From assembly GCA_040510575.1 (NCBI GenBank), contig JBEVIU010000099.1, positions 1 to 13,927 of the forward strand: a stretch of DNA of 13,927 nt, given 5' to 3'. Positions within the stretch are counted from its first letter, which is position 1, and each line of letters starts with the position of its first letter. Source of the DNA: DASUMF01 sp040510575. Lineage in GTDB: Bacteria > Actinomycetota > Acidimicrobiia > IMCC26256 > DASPTH01. Both the position numbers and the translations under genes were made by a program. The notes below the pieces were generated by a model. That model ran no database searches. It was not told the DNA's origin and worked only from the letters and a program-made list of their open reading frames with translations. Below are positions 7,222 through 13,307 of the stretch, piece after piece.

Positions 7222-8928
7222 ATGACCCGCGACGCCACCACCGCTTTCGCCCGCACCCTCGTCGACGAATGGGTGCGGCACGGGGTGACCGACGCGAGCC
7301 TTGCACCAGGGTCGCGCTCGGCGCCGCTGGCCCTCGCGCTCGCCGGCGACGACCGCATCCGTGTTCACGTGCATCTCGACGAGCGGTCGGCGTCGTTCTT
7401 CGCGTTGGGCCTGGCCAAGGCGTCCGGGGTTCCGGCGGTGCTGCTCTGCACCTCGGGCACCGCGGCAGCGAACTTCCACCCCGCGGTGCTCGAGGCCGCG
7501 CACGCACGCGTCCCGATGATCGTGTGCACCGCCGACCGACCGCCTGAGCTGCGCGACACGGGCGCGGGCCAGACGGTCGATCAGGTCAAGCTCTATGGCG
7601 GCGCCGTGCGCTGGTTCCACGACGCGAACGTGCCCACTGATCGCGACGGCGTCGGTGCCGAGTGGCGAGCACTCGCGTCCCGTGCGGTCGCGGCCTCACT
7701 CGGGACCCCCGCCGGCCCCGTCCACCTGAATCTGCCGTTTCGCGAACCGCTCGTGCCGACCGGCGATCCGCTGGTGGTCGCCGATGGCCGCTCCGACGAC
7801 CGCCCGTGGACGGCGCGGGCGGCGGGTGTGCGCGCGCCATCCGTCGAGATGCTCGACGCGCTGTCGCACCTCGTGGCCGACAACCCGCGTGGGTTGGTGG
7901 TGGCCGGTTGGGGCTCCGGCGTGCAGGCGCACACGCTCCTCCGATTTGCCGACGCGGCCGGGTGGCCGGTGCTCGCGGATCCGATCTCGGGCCTTCGCGT
8001 GCCCGGGACCATCTCGACGTACGACCCGCTCCTGCGCGACGCGGCGTTCGCCGCCGCGCACCGGCCTGATGTCGTCGTGCGCGTCGGTGGTCCGCTGTCG
8101 AACAAGGTCGCGATGCAGTGGCTCGGCGACGACGTGGGCCAGGTGCTCGTCGACCCCGACGGTGTGTGGCTCGATCCGCACCACGCGGTGAGTGGGCGGA
8201 TGGAGGCGGATGCCGACCTGCTGCTCGCCACGCTCGCCGACGCCATCGACGTGCTCGTCGACGATGCCTGGGTGGGCGCGTGGCGAGACGCCGACGCCGC
8301 CGCACGCGCCGCCATCGACGACCTCCTCGACGGGTGGGACGAGCCCTTCGAAGGTCGCATCGCACGCGACGTGGTCGCAGCGGTGCCGCCCGAAGGATCG
8401 CTGGTCGTCGCGTCGAGCATGCCGGTGCGCGACGTCGAGAGCTTCGCTCGGCCCCGCGAGGGCATCACCGTGCACGCGAATCGCGGCGTGAACGGCATCG
8501 ACGGGTTCGTGTCGACCGCGCTCGGCGTCGCGGCCGCGACGGAGGGCCCCACCGTCGCGCTCCTGGGCGACCTGTGCTTCCTCCACGACACGAACGGTCT
8601 ACTCGGCGTGGCCGACCGCGGGCTCGATGTCACCTTCGTCGTCGTCGACAACGGAGGTGGCGGGATCTTCTCGTTCCTCCCACAGGCCGACGAGCCCGCG
8701 CACTTCGAGACCTTGTTCGGCACGCCGCAGAACGTCGACATCCCGACGCTGGCGCGCGTGCACGGTGTCGACGTGGTCGAGGTCACCAGCGGCGCAGATG
8801 TCGCGGCGGCGATCAGCGCCGCCATCGATGCTGGTGGCGTGGGCATGGTGCACGTGCGCACCGACCGAGCAGCCAACGTCACACGGCACCGCGAGGTGTG
8901 GTCGGCCGTGCACGCCGCGCTCGTCTGA
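7222..8928 (+). CDS. menD: 2-succinyl-5-enolpyruvyl-6-hydroxy-3-cyclohexene-1-carboxylate (SEPHCHC) synthase
   Basis: This 568-residue thiamine-diphosphate enzyme adds the succinyl semialdehyde unit from 2-oxoglutarate to isochorismate. The conserved glutamate that activates the cofactor is E54 in HLDERSASFFALG. The N-terminal SLAPGSRSAPLA (26-37) and CTSGTAAANF (76-85) are MenD signatures. The C-terminal TPP/Mg motif runs from GDLCFLHDTNGLL (449-461) to VVDNGGGGIFSFLPQ (474-488), and SSMPVRD (398-404) and RGVNGIDG (421-428) are further conserved active-site blocks. The length is typical of the family. ATG 7222 has GAGGG 8 nt upstream. The 3' end faces menF across a 24-bp gap containing a hairpin. 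Confidence 0.97.
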   Translation: MTRDATTAFARTLVDEWVRHGVTDASLAPGSRSAPLALALAGDDRIRVHVHLDERSASFFALGLAKASGVPAVLLCTSGTAAANFHPAVLEAAHARVPMIVCTADRPPELRDTGAGQTVDQVKLYGGAVRWFHDANVPTDRDGVGAEWRALASRAVAASLGTPAGPVHLNLPFREPLVPTGDPLVVADGRSDDRPWTARAAGVRAPSVEMLDALSHLVADNPRGLVVAGWGSGVQAHTLLRFADAAGWPVLADPISGLRVPGTISTYDPLLRDAAFAAAHRPDVVVRVGGPLSNKVAMQWLGDDVGQVLVDPDGVWLDPHHAVSGRMEADADLLLATLADAIDVLVDDAWVGAWRDADAAARAAIDDLLDGWDEPFEGRIARDVVAAVPPEGSLVVASSMPVRDVESFARPREGITVHANRGVNGIDGFVSTALGVAAATEGPTVALLGDLCFLHDTNGLLGVADRGLDVTFVVVDNGGGGIFSFLPQADEPAHFETLFGTPQNVDIPTLARVHGVDVVEVTSGADVAAAISAAIDAGGVGMVHVRTDRAANVTRHREVWSAVHAALV

Positions 8929-8942
8929 CGCGCTGGCGTCAG
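8925..8942. terminator. Hairpin between convergent menD and menF
   Basis: CTGACGC (8925-8931) pairs perfectly with GCGTCAG (8936-8942) around a 4-nt GCTG loop. The left arm contains the menD stop codon. Because the stem is symmetric it could end transcription from both sides. There is no clear T-tract on either strand, so a canonical intrinsic terminator is not proven. Confidence 0.45.
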
Positions 8943-8952
8943 CGCTCGATCG

Positions 8953-10128
8953 TCAGGGTCGGACCAGGGCGCGCAACATGGGCTCGAGCTTGGCTTGGGT
9001 CTCCGCCCACTCGGCTTCCGGATCGGAGCCCGCCACGATGCCTGCACCGGCGACCAGCCGGGCGCGTGCACCGTCGATTTCCGCGCCGCGGAGGGCGATC
9101 GCCCACTCGCCGTCGCCGCGAGCGTCGACCCAGCCGACTGGTCCGGCATAGCGACCACGGTCGAAGCCCTCGAGGGCGCGGATCGCCTCGACCGCGGCCG
9201 GGGTCGGGGTGCCGCCGACGGCCGGCGTCGGGTGCAGGAGGCGGGCCAGCTCGAGCGCGGTCGGTGCAGGCGCGCGCAGGCGGCCGCGGAACGGAGTGGC
9301 GAGGTGCGCCACGTGACCGAACACCGCGATCTCCGGGATGGCGCCGATCTCGAGCTCCGCGCACACCGGCCCGAGTGCGTCGGTGATCGCGTCGACCACG
9401 AAGCGATGTTCACGCTGGTCCTTCACCGACTCCGCGAGGGCGCGCAGTGAGGCAGCGTCGCCGTCGACGACGGTGGTCCCCGCCATCGGCCGCGACTCCA
9501 CGCGGTCACCGAGCCGTCGGGCGAGCAGCTCAGGGCTGGCGCCCACCAAGCCTTCGGATGCGTACACGAAGCTCCCCGGCTGCTGCGTGGTGAGGCGTTG
9601 CACGATGGCGGTCACGTCGAAGGGTGCGTCGCCCTCGATCATGACTTCGCGCGCGAGCACGACCTTGTCGACGTCTCCCGCGTCGATGGCCTCGAGCGCC
9701 GCCTCGACCATCGCGCGCCATTGCGCCGGCGACCGCGTGGCGTCGACCACGAAGCGGGTCGGCGGCGGCGACGGGTCGAGCGGTGCATCCGGCTGGCCGA
9801 TGCGAGTCTCGAACGCGCGACCGTCCACGTGGGCGATGACCGCGGCTGGGATCACCAGCTCGCCCGCCACAACCGGGTCGAACGGCAGCGCGCCGACCGC
9901 GAGCGGTCCGACGCCGGGGAGATCGATCGCACCGCTCACGGTGATCGAGCCGAGCAGCGCCTGGACGTCGTCGACCGCGGCCCGCGCGGCGACACCGGTG
10001 CCGACGATCCGGGTCTCGTGGTGGAGCCACGCGAAGCCGGAGGGGTCGATGCGAGACAGCACGTCGTCGTCGACGCTGACCTCGCGCGTCGTCGCGACGA
10101 GCTGGGGGAGTGCAGGCGCGGTGGTCAT
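8953..10128 (-). CDS. menF: Isochorismate synthase
   Basis: This 391-residue chorismate-binding (MST family) enzyme isomerises chorismate to isochorismate, the first step of the pathway. Residues 1-130 form the variable N-terminal part. The catalytic domain shows DKVVLAR with the general base K155, SPELL (198-202) with the general acid E199, ESRPMAGT (211-218), KDQREH (236-241), HVAHLATPFRG (272-282), LHPTPAVGGTP (298-308), GRYAGPVGW (325-333) and AGAGIVAGSDPEAEWAETQ (360-378), which carries Mg2+ ligands. Isochorismate synthase, rather than salicylate or anthranilate synthase, is inferred mainly from the menaquinone context. ATG 10128 overlaps the menG stop as ATGA, so it is very likely translated by re-initiation after menG. 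An EntC-like siderophore role is less likely here. Confidence 0.93.
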   Translation of the reverse strand: MTTAPALPQLVATTREVSVDDDVLSRIDPSGFAWLHHETRIVGTGVAARAAVDDVQALLGSITVSGAIDLPGVGPLAVGALPFDPVVAGELVIPAAVIAHVDGRAFETRIGQPDAPLDPSPPPTRFVVDATRSPAQWRAMVEAALEAIDAGDVDKVVLAREVMIEGDAPFDVTAIVQRLTTQQPGSFVYASEGLVGASPELLARRLGDRVESRPMAGTTVVDGDAASLRALAESVKDQREHRFVVDAITDALGPVCAELEIGAIPEIAVFGHVAHLATPFRGRLRAPAPTALELARLLHPTPAVGGTPTPAAVEAIRALEGFDRGRYAGPVGWVDARGDGEWAIALRGAEIDGARARLVAGAGIVAGSDPEAEWAETQAKLEPMLRALVRP

Positions 10129-10835
10129 CGGCGGGTGCCCGACAGCAAGAGGACCGAGCCGCCGGTGAGGGTCTGGACATCGACATCGGAGAACCCCGCG
10201 CCCGCGAGCATGTCGGCGAGCGCGTCGAGCCCCGGGAGGTAGGCGGTCGACTTCGGGAGGTAGCGGTAGGCGTCGGCGTCGCCCGCGAGGATCCGCCCCA
10301 GAACCGGAACGGCTCCCCGGAACCACACGGCGTTGCCGATGCGCATCACCCGGTTCGTCGGCACCGCGGCGTCGAGCGCGACGAATCGGCCCCCGCGACG
10401 CAGCACGCGAGCACACTCGCCGAACACGGCGGCGAGGTCGACGAAATTGCGAAGCGCAAAACCGCACGTGACGCCGTCGAACGCGCCGTCCTGCGCGGGC
10501 AGGGCAGCGGCGTCGCCGCGAACGAGCGGCGCGCTGGTGTGGGCAACACCGAGCATGCCCGCCGAGAAGTCGAGGCCGACCACCTGCTGGCCCGCGGCGG
10601 TGAGGTCACGACAGAAGTCGCCCGTACCGCAAGCGACGTCGAGGAGGCGCGATCCGCGCGCCAGTCCGAGCGTGACCATGGCAGCATCTCGCCACCTGCG
10701 ATCGAGGCCCAGCGAGATCACCCGGTTGGTGCGCTCGTACGTCGGCGCGACGCGATCGAACATCGCTTCCACCGACGCGCGCTTCTCGGCGCCCTGGGGC
10801 AACGCACCACCCGGCCCGAGCGTCGACGCGTTCAC
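10125..10835 (-). CDS. menG: Demethylmenaquinone methyltransferase (UbiE/MenG family)
   Basis: This 236-residue class I SAM methyltransferase does the final C-methylation of demethylmenaquinone. The UbiE signature MFDRVAPTYERTNRVISLGL (25-44) is followed by SAM motif I LLDVACGTGDF (64-74), GLDFSAGML (87-95) and GDAAALPAQDGAFDGVTCGF (107-126). RNFVDLAAVF (129-138) and the second family signature around YRYLPKST (190-197) complete the set. The start is taken as GTG 10835 because GGGAG lies 5 nt upstream and the GTG overlaps the merR stop as GTGA. An in-frame TTG at 10847 is possible but less attractive. It is sandwiched between merR and menF with 4-bp overlaps on both sides, so the three are almost certainly one transcript. 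It acts in menaquinone rather than ubiquinone synthesis, judging from its neighbours. Confidence 0.95.
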   Translation of the reverse strand: MNASTLGPGGALPQGAEKRASVEAMFDRVAPTYERTNRVISLGLDRRWRDAAMVTLGLARGSRLLDVACGTGDFCRDLTAAGQQVVGLDFSAGMLGVAHTSAPLVRGDAAALPAQDGAFDGVTCGFALRNFVDLAAVFGECARVLRRGGRFVALDAAVPTNRVMRIGNAVWFRGAVPVLGRILAGDADAYRYLPKSTAYLPGLDALADMLAGAGFSDVDVQTLTGGSVLLLSGTRR

Positions 10836-11584
10836 GACAGCTCCCAACCCGGCTCGTTGCGGGCGGCGGCGAGCTCGCTTGCGTCGCCGGCAGCTTCGAG
10901 GTGCTCCTGCGCGACCTCGAGCAGCGTGTTGCGGAAATGATGGGCGACGAGTGCCGTCGCGGTGGGCAACAGCGTCAGGAACGCGTCGACCAGCCGCTGC
11001 GCCTTCTCGTCGTCGTCGATGCCGCTGGCGCGTAGTGGGCGACGAACGTGCTCGTCGAACAGCTCGACGGCATCTTCGGCGATCGCGCGCGACGCCTCGT
11101 GGTGGCGCTTCGCCAACGTGAGGAGGTCGGCGAGAGGGAACCCGAGCTCGAGGAGCGCCAGCCCGGACCGCAGCAGCTCGGCATCGGCGGCCGCGTACCG
11201 CACCGCTCCGTCGCGCGGTTGGCCGAGGATCAGCCCTTCGCGGGCGATCGCGTCGAGCAGTGCGGGCGGGATGCCGACGCGCTGCGCGAGCGTCTCGAGG
11301 TCGAGGAGCTCGGCGTCGCCCTGCTGGGCGTCCACGACCGCGGCGGCGAGGGGCTCGTCGGCCGGATCGAGCTCACCGGCCAGGAGTCGCCGGATCACGG
11401 CGAGCGAGAAACCCTGTCGTTGCAGGTCGCGGATTCGGGCCAGCCGAGCGACGTGGTCCTCGTCGTACCAGGCGATGCGGCCCTCTCGCTCGGGCGGAGG
11501 GAGGAGCTGACGCTTCTGGTAGAAGCGGATGGTGTCGACCGAGACGTCGGCCCGTCGAGAGAGCTCCTCGACCCGGAATCCCAT
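10832..11584 (-). CDS. MerR-family transcriptional regulator, lead gene of the menG-menF operon
   Basis: The protein has 250 residues. The N-terminal MerR helix-turn-helix and wing occupy 1-70, with the family pattern VEELSRRADVSVDTIRFYQK (5-24), RQLLPPPEREGRIAWYDEDH (25-44) and IRDLQRQGFSLAVIRRLLAG (51-70). Residues 93-165 look like a second, degenerate MerR-like segment (LETLAQRVGIPPALLDAIAR, then AELLRSGLALLELGFPLADL). The C-terminal part is helical, with two His pairs (H161/H162 and H215/H216). There is no cysteine-based metal site like that of MerR, so the effector is unknown. ATG 11584 is chosen because the domain starts there; a TAGAAT -10 lies 8 nt upstream, preceded by a 14-bp element also found before menB. 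Its stop overlaps the menG start (GTGA). Autoregulation and control of the menaquinone genes is inferred. Confidence 0.9.
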   Translation of the reverse strand: MGFRVEELSRRADVSVDTIRFYQKRQLLPPPEREGRIAWYDEDHVARLARIRDLQRQGFSLAVIRRLLAGELDPADEPLAAAVVDAQQGDAELLDLETLAQRVGIPPALLDAIAREGLILGQPRDGAVRYAAADAELLRSGLALLELGFPLADLLTLAKRHHEASRAIAEDAVELFDEHVRRPLRASGIDDDEKAQRLVDAFLTLLPTATALVAHHFRNTLLEVAQEHLEAAGDASELAAARNEPGWELS

Positions 11585-11592
11585 GAGCGTTG

Positions 11593-11598
11593 ATTCTA
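11593..11598 (-). promoter_or_regulatory. -10 box (TAGAAT) of merR-menG-menF
   Basis: On the minus strand TAGAAT (11598 to 11593) is the best -10 match seen in the window and stands 8 nt before the merR ATG. A transcript starting 7-9 nt downstream would be nearly leaderless, in keeping with the lack of a Shine-Dalgarno. No good -35 is visible at 17-20 bp, so activation by a regulator is possible. Confidence 0.5.
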
Positions 11599-11612
11599 GG
11601 AGCATTCACTCC
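11599..11612 (-). promoter_or_regulatory. Shared 14-bp candidate operator, copy 2 (upstream of merR)
   Basis: On the minus strand GGAGTGAATGCTCC directly abuts the TAGAAT -10 box, so it sits in the promoter spacer, where MerR-family proteins classically bind. It matches the menB copy (3953-3966) in 13 of 14 positions. It is the strongest candidate for the MerR protein's own operator. Confidence 0.5.
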
Positions 11613-11636
11613 CGCGATCACAGGTCGACGCCCGGG

Positions 11637-12407
11637 TCACGCGGAAGGCGCTTCCTCCGCCAGGCCGAGGGCCCGTTCGCGAGCCGAGGATCGGGCCTTC
11701 TCGGCGTGGTAGGCGACCAGGAGCATGAAGGCGACCGCCACGATCAGTGCAAGGCCAGTGGTCGCCTGATCGGAGACGTGCTCCTCGGCCCACGATGCGA
11801 ACGCCCAGAACACGAAGGCGAGCAGCACGTTGTGGAGGAACTTCCCGAGGAACAGCGGCACCGCGAGGCGTCGCAACCCGAAGTGGACCATCGCGAGTGG
11901 CATCACGATCGTGCCGTCGGGCAGGGGCGAGAGCGCGACCAGGAAGATCACGAACGAGGTGAGGCGTGGCTTGGTGTCGACGTTGCGGGAGATCCAGCGG
12001 AACGCGCGGCCGTCGGGCTCGGCGTGGGTTCGCACGACCAGCGTGTCGGCGACCTTGTAGGCGAGGACCGCACCGATCCCCGCGCCGAGCCCCGACGCAA
12101 CACCGAGGAGGAGCATCGACACGAGATCGGCGCCCCCGAGCGCGGCCGACAGCAGCGGGAGCGTGTACGGGATCTGGATGATGATCGACACGTTGGCGAT
12201 CAATGCGATGACGAACACGCCGATGCTGCCGAGCCGCGCGAGCTGGTTGACACCGTCGGTGACCGTCTCGTTGACGCCCGCGAGCGCGTTCGTCATCTGC
12301 AGCACGATGAAGAGCGCGATCACCAGGACCGTGATGAGCGCGTACTTCCGCTCGACCGAGAGCCGGTGCTCGTGGCGCAGGTGCTGGTGCCGCAGGTGCG
12401 CGTCCAT
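11637..12407 (-). CDS. Integral membrane protein, tentatively VTT/DedA-like
   Basis: The product has 256 residues. A short His-rich N-terminus (six His within 1-14) precedes hydrophobic segments at about 22-39, 61-79, 82-117 (probably two helices), 149-172, 183-205 and 216-234. The tail is charged. The pattern IPYTLPLLSAALGG (79-92), then GVASGLGAGIGAVLAYKVAD (102-121), then VALSPLPDGTIVMPLAM (157-173) and GKFLHNVLLAFVFW (188-201) resembles the re-entrant loops of VTT-domain (DedA/YqaA/TMEM41-type) proteins, linked to lipid scrambling and envelope homeostasis. Similarity is by pattern only and I would not name a gene. It lies 44 bp after the enoyl-CoA hydratase and 52 bp before merR on the same strand. 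No Shine-Dalgarno is evident before ATG 12407. Confidence 0.8.
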   Translation of the reverse strand: MDAHLRHQHLRHEHRLSVERKYALITVLVIALFIVLQMTNALAGVNETVTDGVNQLARLGSIGVFVIALIANVSIIIQIPYTLPLLSAALGGADLVSMLLLGVASGLGAGIGAVLAYKVADTLVVRTHAEPDGRAFRWISRNVDTKPRLTSFVIFLVALSPLPDGTIVMPLAMVHFGLRRLAVPLFLGKFLHNVLLAFVFWAFASWAEEHVSDQATTGLALIVAVAFMLLVAYHAEKARSSARERALGLAEEAPSA

Positions 12408-12451
12408 GGGGTGAAGTTTCCCACGCTCGGGCCGTGCGACACCCGGATCGT

Positions 12452-13216
12452 TCAGGTGCTCGTCCAGATCGGCGCACGCTTCTCGGCGAATGCAGTCGAG
12501 CCCTCGGTGGCATCGGGGTGCGCGAACACCTCACGCTGGAGCTCTTTGCTTCGCTTCCACGCCGCCGCCTGATCGAGGTCGAGCGCCTCGCGGATCAGCG
12601 ATCGGGAACGACGAACCGCGAGCGGTGCGTTCTCGGCGATCTGCGCGCCCAGCGCGACCGCGGTCTCGACCACTTCGCGCGCCGGCACGATGCGGTTCAC
12701 GAGCCCGAGCTCGTGCAGGCGCTTCGCGTCGATCGTGGTACCCGCGATCGCGATCTCCATTGCCAGGTTCTGCGGGATCTTGCGCGGCAGACGGATGAGG
12801 CCGCCCGCCGCGGCGATCAGTCCGCGCTTCACCTCGAACAATCCGAAGTTCGCGGTGTCGGCCGAGACGACGAGATCGCACGCGAGCACGATCTCGAACC
12901 CGCCTGCGAGCGCGGTGCCGTTGACGGCGGCGATGATCGGCTTGGGGAAGTCACGCTGCACGAACCCGGCGAACCCTCCGCGCTTCGTGCGGAAGTCGTT
13001 CGAGCGTCCCGCCGCGATCATCTTGAGGTCGGCGCCGGCCGAGAAGGTGTCGCCGGTGCCGGTGATCACGACCACGCGCACGTCGTCGTCGGCTTCGATG
13101 CTGTCGAGCGCGGCTTCGAGGCCCAGCGCGACCTCGTCATTGACGGCGTTCTTGGCTTCCGGGCGGTCGATGCGGACGACCTCGACGTGGTCGTGGCGCT
13201 CGCGGACGATGCTCAT
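12452..13216 (-). CDS. Enoyl-CoA hydratase/isomerase (crotonase) family protein
   Basis: The protein has 254 residues, the standard crotonase length. The oxyanion hole and CoA segments are FSAGADLKM (58-66) and NGTALAGGFEIVLACD (99-114). Both glutamates of classical enoyl-CoA hydratases are present: E108, in the position of rat Glu144, and E128, 20 residues later as for Glu164. True hydratase activity on enoyl-CoA in beta-oxidation or a degradative pathway is therefore plausible. It is not a second MenB, since it lacks the SGGDQ and QTGP-SFDGG motifs. AGGAG stands 6 nt before ATG 13216. Its gene is divergent from the aldo/keto reductase and may lead a transcript continuing into the membrane protein. 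The physiological substrate cannot be deduced. Confidence 0.92.
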   Translation of the reverse strand: MSIVRERHDHVEVVRIDRPEAKNAVNDEVALGLEAALDSIEADDDVRVVVITGTGDTFSAGADLKMIAAGRSNDFRTKRGGFAGFVQRDFPKPIIAAVNGTALAGGFEIVLACDLVVSADTANFGLFEVKRGLIAAAGGLIRLPRKIPQNLAMEIAIAGTTIDAKRLHELGLVNRIVPAREVVETAVALGAQIAENAPLAVRRSRSLIREALDLDQAAAWKRSKELQREVFAHPDATEGSTAFAEKRAPIWTST

Positions 13217-13240
13217 GACGCGCTCCTCAGCTCGGCGGGG

Positions 13241-13278
13241 ACGCTACCAGCGGTGCCCGTTCGCAGCAGCGGTAGCGT
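13241..13278. promoter_or_regulatory. Inverted repeat forming mirror-image -10 boxes between the hydratase and aldo/keto reductase genes
   Basis: ACGCTACC (13241-13248) and GGTAGCGT (13271-13278) are a perfect 8-bp inverted repeat separated by 22 bp. Each arm, read outward, contains TAGCGT, a TANNNT-type -10. The plus-strand box (13273-13278) would start an RNA near 13285 with a leader of about 22 nt; the minus-strand box (13246-13241) near 13234 with about 18 nt. Both leaders then keep the visible ribosome-binding sites. It could also be an operator for a dimeric repressor. Confidence 0.45.
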
Positions 13279-13293
13279 GAAGCGATGTCGTCA

Positions 13294-13299
13294 GGGGAG
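13294..13299 (+). promoter_or_regulatory. Ribosome-binding site of the aldo/keto reductase gene
   Basis: GGGGAG lies 8 nt before the ATG at 13308 and selects this start. The other nearby ATG at 13285 is out of frame. Confidence 0.65.
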
Positions 13300-13307
13300 T
13301 CACGCAC

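Noticed and set aside
8118..9386. 422-residue Arg-rich plus-strand open frame
   Set aside because: It is an out-of-frame shadow of menD and the antisense of menF, with no domain.
7593..9413. 606-residue minus-strand open frame across menD and menF
   Set aside because: It spans two solid genes out of frame, is Ser/Thr/Arg-rich and has no family features; a GC-bias artefact.
10836..10847. TTG at 10847 as the menG start
   Set aside because: The GTG at 10835 has GGGAG 5 nt upstream and forms the typical GTGA overlap with the merR stop.
11585..11605. Upstream ATG at 11605 as the merR start
   Set aside because: The seven extra residues precede the conserved MerR start, and this ATG lies within the shared element, upstream of the TAGAAT box.
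12421..12451. Possible terminator between the hydratase and membrane-protein genes
   Set aside because: Only a 4-bp CGGG/CCCG stem with a long loop and no T-tract is visible; too weak to call.
12452..13216. Second crotonase as a duplicate MenB
   Set aside because: It has the two hydratase glutamates and lacks the MenB-specific SGGDQ and QTGP-SFDGG blocks.
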